A DNA stretch of 13,755 nt, taken from Candidatus Pacearchaeota archaeon (GTDB lineage: Archaea; Nanobdellota; Nanobdellia; Pacearchaeales; GW2011-AR1). A program made the translations under genes and the position numbers. Positions 6,469-11,503 of this stretch are shown here, one piece after another. Within the stretch, counting starts at the first letter, position 1, and each line of letters opens with the position of its first letter. Location of the stretch: positions 1 through 13,755 of the forward strand of contig NYZR01000030.1 in the NCBI GenBank assembly GCA_002687255.1, given 5' to 3'. The notes beneath the pieces are model-generated. The model saw only the letters and a list, made by a program, of their open reading frames with translations. It was not told the origin of the DNA and did no database searches.

Positions 6469-6777
6469 CTAATCGACAATGGCTTCATCTGGGAAGCCTT
6501 GTTTGATCAACCAAGGTCGCACAGCTTTTCGGTGGTTGCCTTGCAGTTCGATGACGCCGTCCTTGACGGTGCCTCCGCAAGCGAGGCCTGCTTTCAGGCC
6601 TTTTGCAACAGCCTTGACGTCGACAGTTTTGTCGAAGCCCGAGACCAGAGTGATGATCTTGCCGTAGCGGCGAGATTCGTTCACCACGCTGATGCGCTGG
6701 TCGCTCTTAGCGATGTCCTCGAACGCACTGGTTTCGTTCGGTAAACCGAACGTTGGTTGTTCCCCAATGTCGTCCAT
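6469..6777 (-). CDS. sui1: Translation initiation factor aIF1 (SUI1 family)
   Basis: aIF1 controls start-codon selection on the small subunit. The 102 residues show the SUI1 fold: QRISVVNESRRYGKIITLVS at 27-46, then ACGGTVKDGVIELQGNHRKA at 66-85 and the archaeal ending IKQGFPDEAIVD. The N-terminal segment, which in many archaeal aIF1 proteins carries cysteines (C-G-L-P-x-E-x-C-x-C), here reads FGLPNETSAFEDIA at 10-23, so any zinc site is lost. Codon use is unusual for the operon: CGC arginine and CTG leucine recur and GC is higher. Two perfect hairpins lie inside the coding sequence (6735-6752 and 6584-6601). The ATG at 6777 abuts the uL29 stop and follows AGGAG. Confidence 0.94.
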   Translation of the reverse strand: MDDIGEQPTFGLPNETSAFEDIAKSDQRISVVNESRRYGKIITLVSGFDKTVDVKAVAKGLKAGLACGGTVKDGVIELQGNHRKAVRPWLIKQGFPDEAIVD

Positions 6778-6996
6778 TTATGCTTTTTTCACTCCTGCTT
6801 TGTCGGCGGGTGTGATTTTTTCTGTCTTTGACACGGTCAACAGACGTGCAAGTGCCCTTTTAAGCTCTTTGGTTTTAGCGTTGGTCTTGTTTGCCGTGAC
6901 GTTTGCTTTGATGAGTTCTAGTCTGAGTTCTTTGATCTTTTTCTTTTGCTCCTCTGCGGAGAGGGATTTGACGTCTTTCATTTTTAGGACTGCCAT
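6778..6996 (-). CDS. rpl29: Large ribosomal subunit protein uL29
   Basis: uL29 is a two-helix protein beside the peptide tunnel exit, next to uL23. The 72 residues open with the family pattern VLKMKDVKSLSAEEQKKKIK (3-22). A second long helix follows, with LRLELIKANVTANK and ELKRALARLLTV at about 48-59. The C-terminus ADKAGVKKA is short and basic. The ATG at 6996 shares one base with the stop of the inserted gene upstream (TAATG), and the stop abuts aIF1. The family is small and helical, so identification also leans on its place between uS3 and aIF1. Confidence 0.93.
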   Translation of the reverse strand: MAVLKMKDVKSLSAEEQKKKIKELRLELIKANVTANKTNAKTKELKRALARLLTVSKTEKITPADKAGVKKA

Positions 6997-7385
6997 TATA
7001 CTGTTCCCACCAATACTTCTTCTTCTGATCCCTTATCACATTCTACGTATCCCTCTAATTTACTGAAGAGGGCTGCATCATCTTGAGAATGGAAACCTCT
7101 TTCTTTTTGAACATCCACTATTGAGGGAAGGGTGTGCCTGATCTGATTGAGAGATTCAATTATATCTCCATAGTCTCTATTATACTCTTTGAATCTAAAC
7201 CCATCTACTCTTATAAGACTACCCAGGCCATCTTTTATTTCGTCTTGCAGATATAAAGCAAATTCTTTTGTTCCCCGATAGCCACTCCAGCTTCTCTGAG
7301 CCAGAACTAATAGGTCTTCAATTCTATTGTTAACTCTTGCTGCAAGTTGATCTATTTCGGCTTGTTCCATTTGATCATTCGCCAT
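6996..7385 (-). CDS. Unrecognised acidic 129-residue protein inserted between uS3 and uL29
   Basis: I do not recognise this protein. It is clearly acidic (about 25 Asp/Glu against 15 Lys/Arg), which argues against a core ribosomal protein. Likely helices: EQAEIDQLAARVNNRIEDLL at 7-26, TKEFALYLQDEIKDGLGSLI at 39-58, NRDYGDIIESLNQIRHTL at 69-86; the last 25 residues are acidic and probably extended. It has no signal peptide or membrane segment and a single cysteine. It abuts uS3 upstream with a GGAGG site and shares one base with uL29. Codon use (ATA, TTA, CTA, AAA) is much less biased than in uS3 and uL29. uL29 is a tunnel-exit protein, so a nascent-chain or ribosome-associated role is conceivable but unsupported. 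Confidence 0.82.
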   Translation of the reverse strand: MANDQMEQAEIDQLAARVNNRIEDLLVLAQRSWSGYRGTKEFALYLQDEIKDGLGSLIRVDGFRFKEYNRDYGDIIESLNQIRHTLPSIVDVQKERGFHSQDDAALFSKLEGYVECDKGSEEEVLVGTV

Positions 7386-8168
7386 TTACTTCTTCGCCTC
7401 CTTCTTTGTGGAAGATTTCTTTTTGGGTGTCTTCTTTCTCTGACTTCCTGTTGCTGCGGAGCTTCTCGCTTCGCTGCGAGCTCTCGATGACGTCTCGTCA
7501 TCGGATCCTCCAACACGTTCGTGCTTGGAGGCTTCCTCGCTGCCGGAAGCAGAGATCATAGCCTTCTTTCTGACTTCGGGTGTGACGATGATTCGGTCTT
7601 TGAGGTCTACGTCGGGCCTTAGGATGGAGACTTTGATTCCTACGACGCCAGGGCCGGTTTTTGCCTGAGAGTGTGCTCGGTGCACGAGCTTGGAAGGATC
7701 TCCTGTCTTTTTCAAATATCCTTGCTTGAATCTCCAGGTCTTCGATCGGTCGCTTGGAAGTTTTCCGGAGAGAACGATTTCTGCTCCGAGTGCTCCGGCA
7801 GCCATGATGCCTTCGAGTGCTCGATATGCAGCGACTTTGAATTGCATGGAACCTCTGCGTTCGAGGGAGATGGCGATGTCGTCTGCTACTAATTGGGCGT
7901 CGAGTTTTTCTTCGGTGATTTCATCGATGTCGATGTGTGGGTTGTCTAGTTTGAATCTTTTCTTTAATACACGAGTGAGTTCTTCGATCTTTTCTCCCCC
8001 TCGTCCGATGACCATTCCTGGCCTGTTTGTCGAGATAACTATTTTTTCTCCGACAGGAGTATATTCGATGGCGACTTCGGAGATTCGGCCTTTGCCGAGG
8101 GCTCGCTTGATGTATTCTTTTACGCCGAGTTCTTCTTTCTTGAATGTTACGAATTTCTTTTCTTCCAT
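7386..8168 (-). CDS. rps3: Small ribosomal subunit protein uS3 with a repeat-derived C-terminal insert
   Basis: uS3 lines the mRNA entry channel. The 260 residues contain the KH domain with G55-R-G-G58 in GMVIGRGGEKIEEL, then SLERRGSMQFKVAAYRALEG at 101-120 and GALGAEIVLSGKLPSDRSK at 125-143, all archaeal uS3 signatures, followed by the C-terminal domain up to about residue 204. Residues 205-244 are encoded by a 119-bp palindromic element (ISASGSEEAS ... AATGSQR) also present in uL22, and a Lys-rich tail ends the protein. The ATG at 8168 follows AGGAGA and is one base past the uL22 stop. The element is in frame and lies beyond the folded domains, so the protein is probably functional. Confidence 0.96.
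   Translation of the reverse strand: MEEKKFVTFKKEELGVKEYIKRALGKGRISEVAIEYTPVGEKIVISTNRPGMVIGRGGEKIEELTRVLKKRFKLDNPHIDIDEITEEKLDAQLVADDIAISLERRGSMQFKVAAYRALEGIMAAGALGAEIVLSGKLPSDRSKTWRFKQGYLKKTGDPSKLVHRAHSQAKTGPGVVGIKVSILRPDVDLKDRIIVTPEVRKKAMISASGSEEASKHERVGGSDDETSSRARSEARSSAATGSQRKKTPKKKSSTKKEAKK
7437..7555 (-). repeat. 119-bp palindromic element, copy 1, in frame within uS3
   Basis: The outer arms TCTCTGACTTCC (7437-7448) and GGAAGCAGAGA (7545-7555) pair over 11 bases with one bulge. Inside are further hairpins: a perfect 8-bp stem CGATGACG/CGTCATCG (7485-7503), a long stem CCTCCAACACG/CGTGCTTGGAGG with one bulge (7507-7531), and CTCGC/GCGAG near 7468-7480. The first 25 or so and last 21 bases are identical to copy 2 in uL22. 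It encodes uS3 residues 205-244. The structure is branched and cruciform-like, as in known repetitive palindromic elements. Confidence 0.85.
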
Positions 8169-8169
8169 G

Positions 8170-8895
8170 TTATTGTTTCTCTCCTTTGGCTTTATCTTTC
8201 TTTCTCTGACTTCCTGTTGCTGCGGCGTTCCTCGCTTTCGCTGCGGGCGCCTCGCTGCCGGAAGCAGAGACCCTGTCCTTTTGAGTTTTTGGTTTTGCTT
8301 CCTTTGCTTCGAGCATAACGTGTGTTCGTTTTCCTGCTCGGCCGCCTCTTCGTGCTGGGCGGTGTGCTTGTGTTGCTACTGCTGCGGTGATTTTGCTTTT
8401 CTCGATATCCATTTGGTTGACTTGTAGGTTTCCCTTAAGGGCCTTGACGAGGTTGACGAAGTAGCCTGCTGCTTTGACGGGGTAACGGCCGGACATCATA
8501 GGGCCTTTCCGATGCGGGATCTCTCCCTTGAAGGGGACTGCTTTCTTGAGGATTTGGACAGCGGCGAGATCGGCGAGTGCTTGGTCTGTTGTTTTGTTTT
8601 TTACGAAGGCACATAGGAATTGTGATTGTTTTGTGGAGATGGGGTATGAACGGCCTCGTGCTACTGCTATGTCTTTTTTCGGAATTTCTACCTTGTCTTC
8701 TTTGGATTTTTCTGAGGGTTTCTTTTCATTAGCTTCGGGAGATTTCTCTGAGGAAGCTTCGCTTCCTGAATGAATGTCTGAGGGCTTCACGTTTGGTGCA
8801 TCTGTTGTTTTGGGTTTTTTCTCTGGAGCTTTCTCTGTCGTTTTCACTTTTTGTTCCTTCTCCTCCGTTGTTGGTTTTTTGGTTTCTTCAGCCAT
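8170..8895 (-). CDS. rpl22: Large ribosomal subunit protein uL22 with long charged extensions
   Basis: uL22 lines the nascent-peptide tunnel. The conserved core runs from about 77 to 200: AVARGRSYPISTKQSQFLCA at 77-96, VPFKGEIPHRKGPMMSGRYP at 120-139, and the tunnel-loop and C-terminal part QAHRPARRGGRAGKRTHVML at 176-195. The total of 241 residues is far above the usual 150-160. The first 75 residues are a Lys/Glu/Pro/Thr-rich, probably disordered extension, and residues 209-231 are encoded by a 68-bp palindromic element shared with uS3, followed by a basic tail. Residues 43-49 of the extension are encoded by a perfect small hairpin. The ATG at 8895 directly abuts uS19 and follows GGAG. Confidence 0.96.
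   Translation of the reverse strand: MAEETKKPTTEEKEQKVKTTEKAPEKKPKTTDAPNVKPSDIHSGSEASSEKSPEANEKKPSEKSKEDKVEIPKKDIAVARGRSYPISTKQSQFLCAFVKNKTTDQALADLAAVQILKKAVPFKGEIPHRKGPMMSGRYPVKAAGYFVNLVKALKGNLQVNQMDIEKSKITAAVATQAHRPARRGGRAGKRTHVMLEAKEAKPKTQKDRVSASGSEAPAAKARNAAATGSQRKKDKAKGEKQ
8203..8270 (-). repeat. 68-bp palindromic element, copy 2, in frame within uL22
   Basis: The arms TCTCTGACTTCC (8203-8214) and GGAAGCAGAGA (8260-8270) are identical to those of the copy in uS3. The next 13 bases on the left and 10 on the right are also shared. The centre is shorter by 51 bases (17 codons), so both copies keep the frame. An internal GGCG/CGCC-closed hairpin lies between them. It encodes residues 209-231 (VSASGSEAPAAKARN then AAATGSQR). 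Confidence 0.85.
8751..8767 (-). repeat. Perfect 7-bp hairpin in the uL22 N-terminal extension
   Basis: AGGAAGC-TTC-GCTTCCT forms a perfect stem with a three-base loop. It encodes S-G-S-E-A-S-S (residues 43-49), similar to the S-G-S-E-E-A-S that opens the uS3 element. In coding direction it is followed by TCAGAGAAA, which also ends both larger copies. It may be a minimal or decayed relative. Confidence 0.5.
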
Positions 8896-9300
8896 TTACT
8901 TCTTCTCCGCCCGTGAGGACTTGGTTGCTCCGATTCCTGCGGAACCGTGCTTCACTTGTTTCCTTGTGAGTGCGAATTCGCCGAGTCTGTGGCCGATCAT
9001 CTCGTGTGTTATTTGGATATCTTCGAATGCCTTCCCCATGTGGACGCTAATCGTGAGGCCGACGAGATGTGGAACGATGACTAGATCACGGTTGTGTGTC
9101 TTGATCTTCTTCTTTTTCTCGGTTTTCGTGTTTGCTCGAGCGATGAATTTTTCGATGACATCGAAGTGTCTGAGGACAGATCTTCGGGATCGTGAGGGGA
9201 GGAGCTTTGCGACTTCACGGACATCCATCTGTTGTAATTCAGCGAGAGGCTTGCCTCGGTAAAGCTGTTCTTTGGTTTTGACGGTTACTTCTTGTGCCAT
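8896..9300 (-). CDS. rps19: Small ribosomal subunit protein uS19
   Basis: uS19 is a small-subunit head protein contacting the large subunit and the A-site region. From the ATG at 9300 it is 134 residues, the normal archaeal size. It carries LYRGKPLAELQQMDVREVAK at 13-32, LLPSRSRRS at 33-41, THNRDLVIVPHLVGLTISVH at 68-87, and MIGHRLGEFALTRKQVKHG followed by GIGATKSS at 101-129. An ATG at 9357 would add 19 hydrophobic residues inside the previous gene and is not family-like. An AAAGGA site lies upstream of 9300. The gap to the inserted gene is one base, and uL22 follows directly. Confidence 0.97.
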   Translation of the reverse strand: MAQEVTVKTKEQLYRGKPLAELQQMDVREVAKLLPSRSRRSVLRHFDVIEKFIARANTKTEKKKKIKTHNRDLVIVPHLVGLTISVHMGKAFEDIQITHEMIGHRLGEFALTRKQVKHGSAGIGATKSSRAEKK

Positions 9301-9301
9301 G

Positions 9302-9601
9302 TTATTGTAATCCTTTCCTCGTCGAACCCATATGATAAATGCTACCTTCAGGGTCATTCACGATAGGCCCTCCTTCTTGTCTAGATAAATGTTTGGTATG
9401 AAATCCAATAGTTTCCTCATCGCCATCTAAAAAGGCAAACAAGGAAAGAGGCCCATAGGGCTGCTCTGAGTATACTGCCTTCCTGTTTTCTCTCTCACGG
9501 AGGATTCCCTGCCGCAAGGAAAAGTCTACTTTCTGTCCGATATTCAGCTGTCTGATCAAGTCCATTCCATGTAATACGTTAGGTTCTGTTTGTGTTGTCA
9601 T
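9302..9601 (-). CDS. Unrecognised small beta-rich protein inserted between uL2 and uS19
   Basis: I do not recognise this 99-residue protein. The predicted layout is a short helix (GMDLIRQL, 12-19), then strands IGQKVDFSLRQGIL at 21-34, RKAVYSEQPYG at 40-50, LSLFAFLDGDEETIGFHTKH at 52-71, and a Gly/Pro/His-rich end (GGPIVNDPEGSIYHMGST). The opening I-G-x-K-V-x-F recalls small barrel proteins. It is close to neutral, has no cysteine and no membrane segment. One-base gaps separate it from uL2 and uS19, and a GGGAAG site precedes the ATG. uL2 and uS19 are adjacent in bacteria and archaea alike, so this is an insertion in one of the most conserved junctions known. Confidence 0.8.
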   Translation of the reverse strand: MTTQTEPNVLHGMDLIRQLNIGQKVDFSLRQGILRERENRKAVYSEQPYGPLSLFAFLDGDEETIGFHTKHLSRQEGGPIVNDPEGSIYHMGSTRKGLQ

Positions 9602-9602
9602 G

Positions 9603-10307
9603 TTATCGTTTCTTCCCAGTCCTCTTCGGACTCAAATGGCCGACACGGCGGCCGGGTGGAGAGTTTCTCTTAGCGATCTTTCTTTTAATACGTTTTCCTC
9701 GACCGGATCCGAATGGATGATCGATGGCGTTCATGGATACTGCAGAGGTTCGAGGCCAGAGCTTGCTTCGTGCTTTCATGTGAAAGTATTTCTTTCCTGC
9801 CGTCATGAATGGCTTGCTCTGCCTACCTGCGCCAGCGATCGTGCCCACGGTGGCTCGACATTCTCCGGAGACCGTGAGCTCTTTCTTATTTGGCATCAAG
9901 ATGATGAACTTGTTGTTTCCGAGGTCTTTCGTAATGGTTGCCGAGGATCCTGCTGATCTGATGAGTTTTCCACCGTCTCCAGGGTGTCTTTCGATGTTGT
10001 AGACTTGTGTGGTGAGTGGAATGTTTTTGATCTGGAGTATGTTCCCGGTTTCTGGCTTTGCTTCTGGGCCGAGCGTGATTTTTTCACCGACTACTGCTCC
10101 CTGGAATGCGGGGATAAAGAAAATTGTCTTTTGGGCTTTCATTTTCATGAGTGGTGCGGTGTGTCCTGCAGACTTTATCAAGCTGAGGATTTCGGTTTCT
10201 CCTTGTGCTGCTGAAGGATAGCTGATTTTATGCTGGAAGGCTTTCTTTCGGACACGGTAGGTGTGTGTTGCTCGTCCTCTTCGTTGGGAGATGATTCGCT
10301 TACCCAT
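9603..10307 (-). CDS. rpl2: Large ribosomal subunit protein uL2
   Basis: uL2 is a core large-subunit protein needed for subunit joining and near the peptidyl-transferase centre. From the ATG at 10307 it is 234 residues, the archaeal norm. MGKRIISQRRGRATHTYRVR at 1-20, QVYNIERHPGDGGKLIRSAG at 101-120 and SMNAIDHPFGSGRGKR at 191-206 are diagnostic. The motif normally written HPHGGG reads H197-P-F199-G-S201-G, so a conserved histidine is phenylalanine and a glycine is serine. The ATG at 10328 is an alternative but adds only 7 non-family residues. The chosen start follows GGGGGGAT and overlaps the preceding inserted gene by 8 bases. Confidence 0.97.
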   Translation of the reverse strand: MGKRIISQRRGRATHTYRVRKKAFQHKISYPSAAQGETEILSLIKSAGHTAPLMKMKAQKTIFFIPAFQGAVVGEKITLGPEAKPETGNILQIKNIPLTTQVYNIERHPGDGGKLIRSAGSSATITKDLGNNKFIILMPNKKELTVSGECRATVGTIAGAGRQSKPFMTAGKKYFHMKARSKLWPRTSAVSMNAIDHPFGSGRGKRIKRKIAKRNSPPGRRVGHLSPKRTGKKR

Positions 10308-10629
10308 CTGGATTATCCCCCCAGACAAATTTCGAGTAGTTACTCACCATTTCTTCTGTCACTTCCATCACACTTTTGTTCCAGCCTCCAGAAACCACAC
10401 CTTGATGAATTGTGAGAGTGGGGTCATATCTCCTGTGCTCGAAATGGTGCCTTTCTGATTCAAGAGGAGGGCGTCCCTCACCAGGGAACACCAACACGTC
10501 AACTCCGATCGGTTGTCCATCCGATTCAACGGTATATGTTCCCGTCACCATTCCTCTGACGTTTACCCTGCCTAAGCTCTGATTGTGCACTACAACGACC
10601 TCATTGACTTTCAGATCTTCAATTTTCAT
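10300..10629 (-). CDS. Unrecognised beta-rich protein inserted next to uL2 (second of a pair)
   Basis: I do not recognise this 109-residue protein. It opens with IEDLKVNEVVVVHNQSLGRV at 3-22, then strands around VRGMVTGTYTVES and VDVLVFPGEG (43-52), a His/Arg-rich segment ESERHHFEHRRYDP at 57-70 and an acidic helical end with two tryptophans. It is acidic overall. The ATG at 10629 follows AAGGA and lies one base past the stop of the companion gene; a TTG at 10647 would give 6 more residues and is less likely. It overlaps uL2 by 8 bases. With its upstream companion it forms a two-gene insertion between uL23 and uL2, which are normally adjacent. Confidence 0.8.
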   Translation of the reverse strand: MKIEDLKVNEVVVVHNQSLGRVNVRGMVTGTYTVESDGQPIGVDVLVFPGEGRPPLESERHHFEHRRYDPTLTIHQGVVSGGWNKSVMEVTEEMVSNYSKFVWGDNPDG

Positions 10630-10630
10630 C

Positions 10631-10966
10631 TTATTCCTTCCCTCCAATCAGTTCGTGGTAGGCATCCCAATCTTCACTTTTTAATCCCTCTGTCCTTACA
10701 TGTATCCACTGCCCTTCTGGTTGATCTGACGTTTTGAACTCGTAGGTTCTTGCTACTGGCATTTTCATATCAGCAACGGATGTGTCCTGACCAGAGAATC
10801 CCGGTGTGATGATGATAGCTAGTCTCTCTTCTCCCCGAGTCCAGGCTCTTGCAACATAGCCCTTCACGCCATCAACCTGGCTCCCCTCGCCTCTCCATTT
10901 TACGGGAACTTCTACGACAGTCCCTACCACTTGATCTTCCCAATCTGTCTGTTGTTCTGCAGCCAT
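10631..10966 (-). CDS. Unrecognised acidic beta-rich protein inserted after uL23 (first of a pair)
   Basis: I do not recognise this 111-residue protein. Strand-like segments are DQVVGTVVEVPVKWRGEG at 11-28, VDGVKGYVARAWTRGEERLA at 31-50 with IIITPGF after it, and MPVARTYEFKT at 69-79; the last 30 residues are Trp/Asp/Glu rich and partly helical. It is clearly acidic (about 20 Asp/Glu to 12 Lys/Arg) and has five tryptophans and no cysteine. The ATG at 10966 lies one base past the uL23 stop with a GGGGAT tract upstream. It is followed one base later by the second inserted gene. The pair is probably co-translated. Function is unknown; a nucleic-acid-binding barrel is only one possibility. Confidence 0.8.
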   Translation of the reverse strand: MAAEQQTDWEDQVVGTVVEVPVKWRGEGSQVDGVKGYVARAWTRGEERLAIIITPGFSGQDTSVADMKMPVARTYEFKTSDQPEGQWIHVRTEGLKSEDWDAYHELIGGKE

Positions 10967-10967
10967 G

Positions 10968-11210
10968 TTACATCATCCCCAGCTTGGTTGCCAAGTCAAT
11001 TGCTGGGTTCTCCTTTACAAGTTTTACATATGCGAGTTTTTTGTTGGCGTGGTTGAGTGTTCTGACGTCCGCTACCTTGACCTCGAAGACTTTCTCGACT
11101 TGTGTTTTGATCTGTGCTTTTGTTGCTTGACGAGGGGCTTCGAAGACGAGCGTGTTTTCTATATCGATCAGGCGGACTGCTTTTTCTGAGGTGATTGGTT
11201 TGAGTATCAT
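10968..11210 (-). CDS. rpl23: Large ribosomal subunit protein uL23
   Basis: uL23 sits at the tunnel exit and is the main docking site for signal recognition particle and nascent-chain factors. The 80 residues match the compact archaeal form. LKPITSEKAVRLIDIENTLV at 3-22 is the conserved opening, ATKAQIKTQVEKVFEVKVAD at 29-48 and VRTLNHANKKLAYVKL at 49-64 complete it. The ATG at 11210 overlaps the preceding inserted gene as ATGA and has a GGAGG site. It is flanked by two unrecognised genes on each side, the densest insertion zone of the window. Confidence 0.97.
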   Translation of the reverse strand: MILKPITSEKAVRLIDIENTLVFEAPRQATKAQIKTQVEKVFEVKVADVRTLNHANKKLAYVKLVKENPAIDLATKLGMM

Positions 11211-11503
11211 GCTGGTGTAGCCTCCACCCCAGAGCCAAATAGTAAGGGTATAAGGTCTGAGACTGCTCTTTCCTGTTGTGCTTCTTCTTCAGTTTCAACC
11301 ACAAGATATCCCTCTTCAAAAGAAGGAAAGAACTCCACTCTTGCTCCTTTTCTTTGAAATGTATATATGTCAGGTTCTGTGTCCGTTCTTAAGTCAGTTA
11401 TATTCTCAATTCTGGCCTCTTCCTCTATCGATCCTACATAATTCCATCCAAAAATTCTCATTCCGGAAAAACAATGGATAATAGTATACTCTCTCTTGAT
11501 CAT
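11207..11503 (-). CDS. Unrecognised acidic protein inserted directly before uL23
   Basis: I do not recognise this 98-residue protein. It begins with strand-like REYTIIHCFSGMRIFGWNYV at 4-23, then acidic segment SIEEEARIENITDL, strands IYTFQRKGARVEFFPSFEEG at 46-65 and YLVVETEEEAQQ, and a hydrophobic C-terminus SDLIPLLFGSGVEATPA. It is strongly acidic (about 19 Asp/Glu to 9 Lys/Arg). It has one cysteine and no convincing membrane segment. The ATG at 11503 overlaps the preceding small gene (ATGA) behind a GAGGGGG tract, and its stop overlaps uL23 (ATGA). The codons are AT-rich and unbiased next to uL4 and uL23. The gene is real on overlap and composition grounds; its role is unknown. Confidence 0.8.
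   Translation of the reverse strand: MIKREYTIIHCFSGMRIFGWNYVGSIEEEARIENITDLRTDTEPDIYTFQRKGARVEFFPSFEEGYLVVETEEEAQQERAVSDLIPLLFGSGVEATPA

Noticed and set aside
7437..7555. The palindromic element as a tRNA or a CRISPR repeat
   Set aside because: No tRNA arms, anticodon or conserved T-loop are visible, and there are only two copies with no regularly spaced spacers.
7690..8427. Plus-strand open frame of 245 codons opposite uS3 and uL22
   Set aside because: It is antisense to two certain ribosomal genes, with low-complexity Ser/Phe/Cys content that mirrors their codons.
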